NCBI GenBank assembly: GCA_019188255.1
Contig: JAETXT010000016.1
Location: forward strand, 1,178,001-1,242,000
Reading direction: 5' to 3'
Length of the DNA: 64,000 nucleotides
DNA from: Verticillium longisporum
Lineage: Eukaryota; Ascomycota; Sordariomycetes; Glomerellales; Plectosphaerellaceae
In this document: one piece after another, positions 61,563 through 64,000 of the stretch
Position numbering within the stretch: the stretch's first letter is position 1
Layout of the letters: each line of letters starts with the position of its first letter
Program-made: the position numbers and the translations under genes
Notes under the pieces: generated by a model
Seen by the model: only the letters and a program-made list of their open reading frames with translations
Told to the model about the DNA's origin: nothing
The model's database searches: none

Positions 61563-63040
61563 ATGATTTCAAGACGAGTTCTCACGGCCGCACGCATGAT
61601 GCCCTTGCGTCGTTGCCAGCCACAACACGTTGCGATGGTGCCCATCATGATGCGACACGTGCGCAACTATGCCGACAAGATCGTTCAGGTCCCGCAGATG
61701 GCCGAGTCAATTTCGGAGGGAACACTGAAGCAGTGGCAAAAGTCGGTTGGCGACTACGTTGAACAGGATGAGGAAATTGCGACAATTGAGACTGACAAGG
61801 TGCCCCCAACCGACCACCGAGCTGTGTCCATCCTCCATGCTGACCAGAGGCTGCTTGCCTAGATCGACGTCGCTGTGAATGCACCAGAAGCCGGCACCAT
61901 CAAAGAGTTTCTCGTCAACGAGGAGGATACCGTTACCGTTGGACAGGACATCGTCAGACTAGAGCTCGGCGGAGCACCTTCCAGTACCGAGGCAAAGGCT
62001 GATTCGTCAAACACACCGAGTCAACAAGGAAAAGAAGCTGAGAAGCCTCAGTCCGAGCCTACGTCTGAGTCGAAATCCGAGCCCAAGGCGGAACAAAAGC
62101 AGGACACACCCGGCGGCAGCAGCAGCAAGCCTGCTACGCCAGCAAAGGAAACAACCAAGCCCTCGAAGGATGTTCCTAAGGAGAGCTCGAGCTCTGGTCC
62201 TAGTCTCGGAAACCGTGAGGAACGTCGCGTATGTTGACCCACTCGGCTGCAGTCTTTTCAGCCAGGTGACCATGGACAATTGCTCACTAAACACATTACA
62301 GGTGAAAATGAACCGTATGCGTCTCCGGATCGCAGAACGCCTCAAGCAGTCTCAGAACACTGCTGCTTCCCTGACTACGTTCAATGAGGTGGACATGTCA
62401 TCCCTGATGGAATTCCGGAAACTTTACAAGGACGATGTCCTGAAGAAGGACGGCGTGAAGCTTGGCTTCATGAGTGCCTTTGCACGCGCGACCGTTCTCG
62501 CCATGCGTGATATCCCGGCCGTGAATGCTTCAATTGAAGGCCCCAATGGTGGCGACACCATTGTGTACCGCGATTATGTCGACATCAGCGTGGCTGTTGC
62601 AACCGAGAAGGGTCTTGTGACACCTGTCGTGCGCAACACAGAGTCCATGGGCATGGTTGGCATTGAACAGGCAATTGCCGACATGGGCAAGAAGGTATGT
62701 TTTTGATCTTCATGGATGAGTGACACGGCTAATTATTTCGCAGGCTCGTGACGGCAAGCTCACGATCGAGGATATGGCTGGTGGGACTTTCACCATCAGC
62801 AACGGCGGCGTTTTTGGTTCCCTAATGGGGACTCCCATTATTAACCTTCCCCAGACCGCCGTTCTTGGTCTCCACGCCATTAAGGAGCGCCCGATTGCTG
62901 TCAATGGCAAGGTCGAGGTTCGTCCCATGATGTACCTTGCTCTCACCTACGACCATCGCCTGTTGGACGGGAGGGAGGCCGTGCAGTTCTTAGTGAAGAT
63001 CAAGGAGTACATCGAGGATCCGAGAAGGATGCTGCTGTAA
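61563..63040 (+). CDS. KGD2: Dihydrolipoamide succinyltransferase, E2 of the 2-oxoglutarate dehydrogenase complex (4 exons)
   Basis: Transfers the succinyl group from the lipoyl arm to CoA in the mitochondrial TCA-cycle 2-oxoglutarate dehydrogenase complex. Exons: 61563-61799, 61863-62228, 62302-62694, 62744-63040 (79+122+131+98 = 430 aa). Introns of 63, 73 and 49 bp have GT...AG ends (GTGCCC, GTATGT, GTATGT) and branch-like CTGAC, CTAA and CTAAT motifs; all are phase 0. Residues 1-37 are Arg/Met-rich with no acidic residue, a mitochondrial presequence. A lipoyl domain follows (about 39-115) with E-T-D-K-I-D; K79 is the lipoylated lysine. Then comes a Ser/Pro/Lys/Glu-rich linker (about 117-195) with no recognisable E3-binding domain, as in other fungal Kgd2. 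The acyltransferase domain (about 200-430) ends with D-H-R-L-L-D-G (catalytic H403, D407). Length fits the family. It appears intact despite lying 300 bp from RIPed sequence. The first ATG is used; M12 is an alternative. Confidence 0.95.
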
Positions 63041-63145
63041 GGTGTCAGTGTAGTCTGTACAATATGGATCGAGTGGCATGGCGGCGTTGTTTATAGATAG
63101 TAAGAATTTCAGCCTCGCCTTGATTGTACATTGAATGTTTAACTA
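63041..63145 (+). other. KGD2 3' untranslated region (approximate)
   Basis: Normal-composition sequence after the stop codon up to where AT-rich, CA/TG-poor sequence begins at about 63146. No clear AATAAA signal was seen before that point. Confidence 0.4.
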
Positions 63146-63690
63146 TTTGACTTGCTATATATACTACTTTGATATTAATACTATAAATAATAGGTCTATA
63201 TAAAATATCTATATATATATAGTTATATATTAATATAATTAGAATATAAGAGTAATAAGAGTAAAAATAAGCTTATAATAGTAAAATATACTATTTATAT
63301 TAGGATTATATTAAAATAAATATTTTAAATATATTCTATAATTTAAAAATATAAATTTTAAAAATTATATCTCTTTATAAATACTTAGCTTTATCTTTAA
63401 ACTATTATTATAAAATTAAATTTTTAATATTTTCTATAATTATTTAAAAATATATTTTTAATCTAATTTTCTAAATAGTATTTACTTTATATTTATATTT
63501 ATAAATATATAATATATAATATTATATACTTTAATAAAAATAAATTAATAATATATTTTATATTTAATATATATATTTACTTAATCTTATTATTCTCTAA
63601 ATTATACTAGTATACTACTAAGCTCTAAGTCTATAAAATACTAAGATCGAGTATATATAATACTATTTAGTCCTTTATAATTACTTAGCT
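63146..63690. other. AT-rich block, no gene seen
   Basis: About 545 bp of very AT-rich sequence with almost no CA or TG, bounded sharply by normal sequence at 63691. It does not match any LTR or internal part of the three families that I can see. It is probably a RIPed remnant too decayed to identify. Confidence 0.5.
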
Positions 63691-63894
63691 AGGTTGCCCG
63701 TCTGTGCTCAAGGCTTGTCGCGTCTGCTCCTTCCATTGACGCGTCGGTGGAGCTCGGATGTTCACCGACTATCCAAAGTAATGGTTGGCGATACGTCACT
63801 TCCTTGCCATCGAACACGATCTTTCTACCTTTTCTTTAATTATTCTGCTTGGCGCGCACCACTTAAATCCACGGGATATCTTAATAATATATCG

Positions 63895-64000
63895 ATGGCA
63901 ACAACGAAACCTCGGAATTCGTCGTCACGTCGCCGACAATTCAAAGAGCCCACCGGGGTTCCAAGGGACGACTCTGATGACGAACTCGGCACTGACGATG
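63895..64000 (+). CDS. Unidentified protein, 5' end only (runs off the window)
   Basis: ATG at 63895 opens a frame that stays open for 35 codons to the window edge. The N terminus is Ser/Arg-rich (S-S-S-R-R-R), then acidic (D-D-S-D-D-E-L, then D-D). Codon use and composition are normal. The upstream 63691-63894 is normal-composition sequence suitable as a promoter. The product cannot be assigned from 35 residues. A nuclear protein would fit the basic-then-acidic start, but that is a guess. Confidence 0.6.
   Translation, partial: MATTKPRNSSSRRRQFKEPTGVPRDDSDDELGTDD

Noticed and set aside
61262..61762. 166-codon plus-strand frame overlapping the KGD2 promoter and exon 1
   Set aside because: Different frame from the lipoyl domain, covers the TATA box and has no domain; exon 1 of KGD2 explains the coding signal from 61563.
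61645..61884. Minus-strand frames opposite KGD2 exons (also 62007-62345, 62048-62242, 62710-62946)
   Set aside because: Antisense shadows of KGD2 exons.
62170..62301. In-frame extension of KGD2 exon 3 upstream to an apparent start at 62170
   Set aside because: It is intron 2 and out-of-frame exon 2 sequence; splice sites at 62228/62302 join the conserved R-R-V-K-M-N segment.

Overview
This is a filamentous ascomycete (Pezizomycotina) genome window. It is about 61 kb of gene-free, AT-rich sequence built from nested LTR retrotransposons that have been mutated almost to saturation by repeat-induced point mutation (RIP), followed by a short gene-bearing edge. The fungal assignment rests on four things: the RIP signature (CpA/TpG almost absent, TpA in excess), the Ty3/Gypsy chromoviruses and a Ty1/Copia element of fungal type, a Fot1/Pogo-type DNA transposon, and a mitochondrial 2-oxoglutarate dehydrogenase E2 gene with short 49-73 bp introns. 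The species cannot be named from the sequence.

Three RIP-degraded families make up the block. Gypsy-1 has 191-bp LTRs (degenerate TGTAAGG...CCTTTACA ends) and a chromodomain after the integrase. Gypsy-2 has 160-181-bp LTRs (TGTTAGG...CCTAACA ends) and also a chromodomain. The Copia family has 261-289-bp LTRs (TGTTGA...TCAACA ends). Reading order: Gypsy-1 3' part (1-4566); Gypsy-2 minus (4567-10365); Copia minus, 5' part (10366-14432); Gypsy-1 fragments in both orientations (14433-17130); Gypsy-2 plus 5' part (17131-21209); Gypsy-2 minus (21210-28078) and a second minus piece (28079-30671); Gypsy-2 plus (30672-45767), interrupted by an unmutated solo LTR (35293-35752) and a composite Gypsy-1 insertion (38032-43805); Copia minus, 3' part (45768-52059); Gypsy-1 plus (52060-56646); a GC-rich, un-RIPed Fot1-like transposon (56647-58505); inverted Gypsy-1 5' end (58506-60422); Gypsy-2 LTR remnants (60423-60936); AT-rich sequence (60937-61260).

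The nesting gives relative ages. The RIPed LTR elements are oldest. The solo LTR and the Fot1-like element retain normal base composition and came later, or were never duplicated targets of RIP. Several junctions show rearrangement: the Fot1-like element lies between two different, oppositely oriented Gypsy-1 insertions, and the two halves of one Gypsy-2 target-site duplication are 9.5 kb apart in inverted orientation.

All three retroelement families carry 1.5-2.7 kb of extra sequence between pol and the 3' LTR. In Gypsy-1 and Copia this includes an antisense open frame interrupted almost only by TAA/TAG codons of the kind RIP makes from Gln or Trp codons. These passenger frames were not recognised and are the most novel feature of the window.

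The right edge carries KGD2 (61563-63040, four exons, 430 aa, apparently intact), which encodes the lipoylated E2 subunit of the mitochondrial 2-oxoglutarate dehydrogenase complex. A further AT-rich block (about 63146-63690) and the 5' end of another gene (from 63895) follow.
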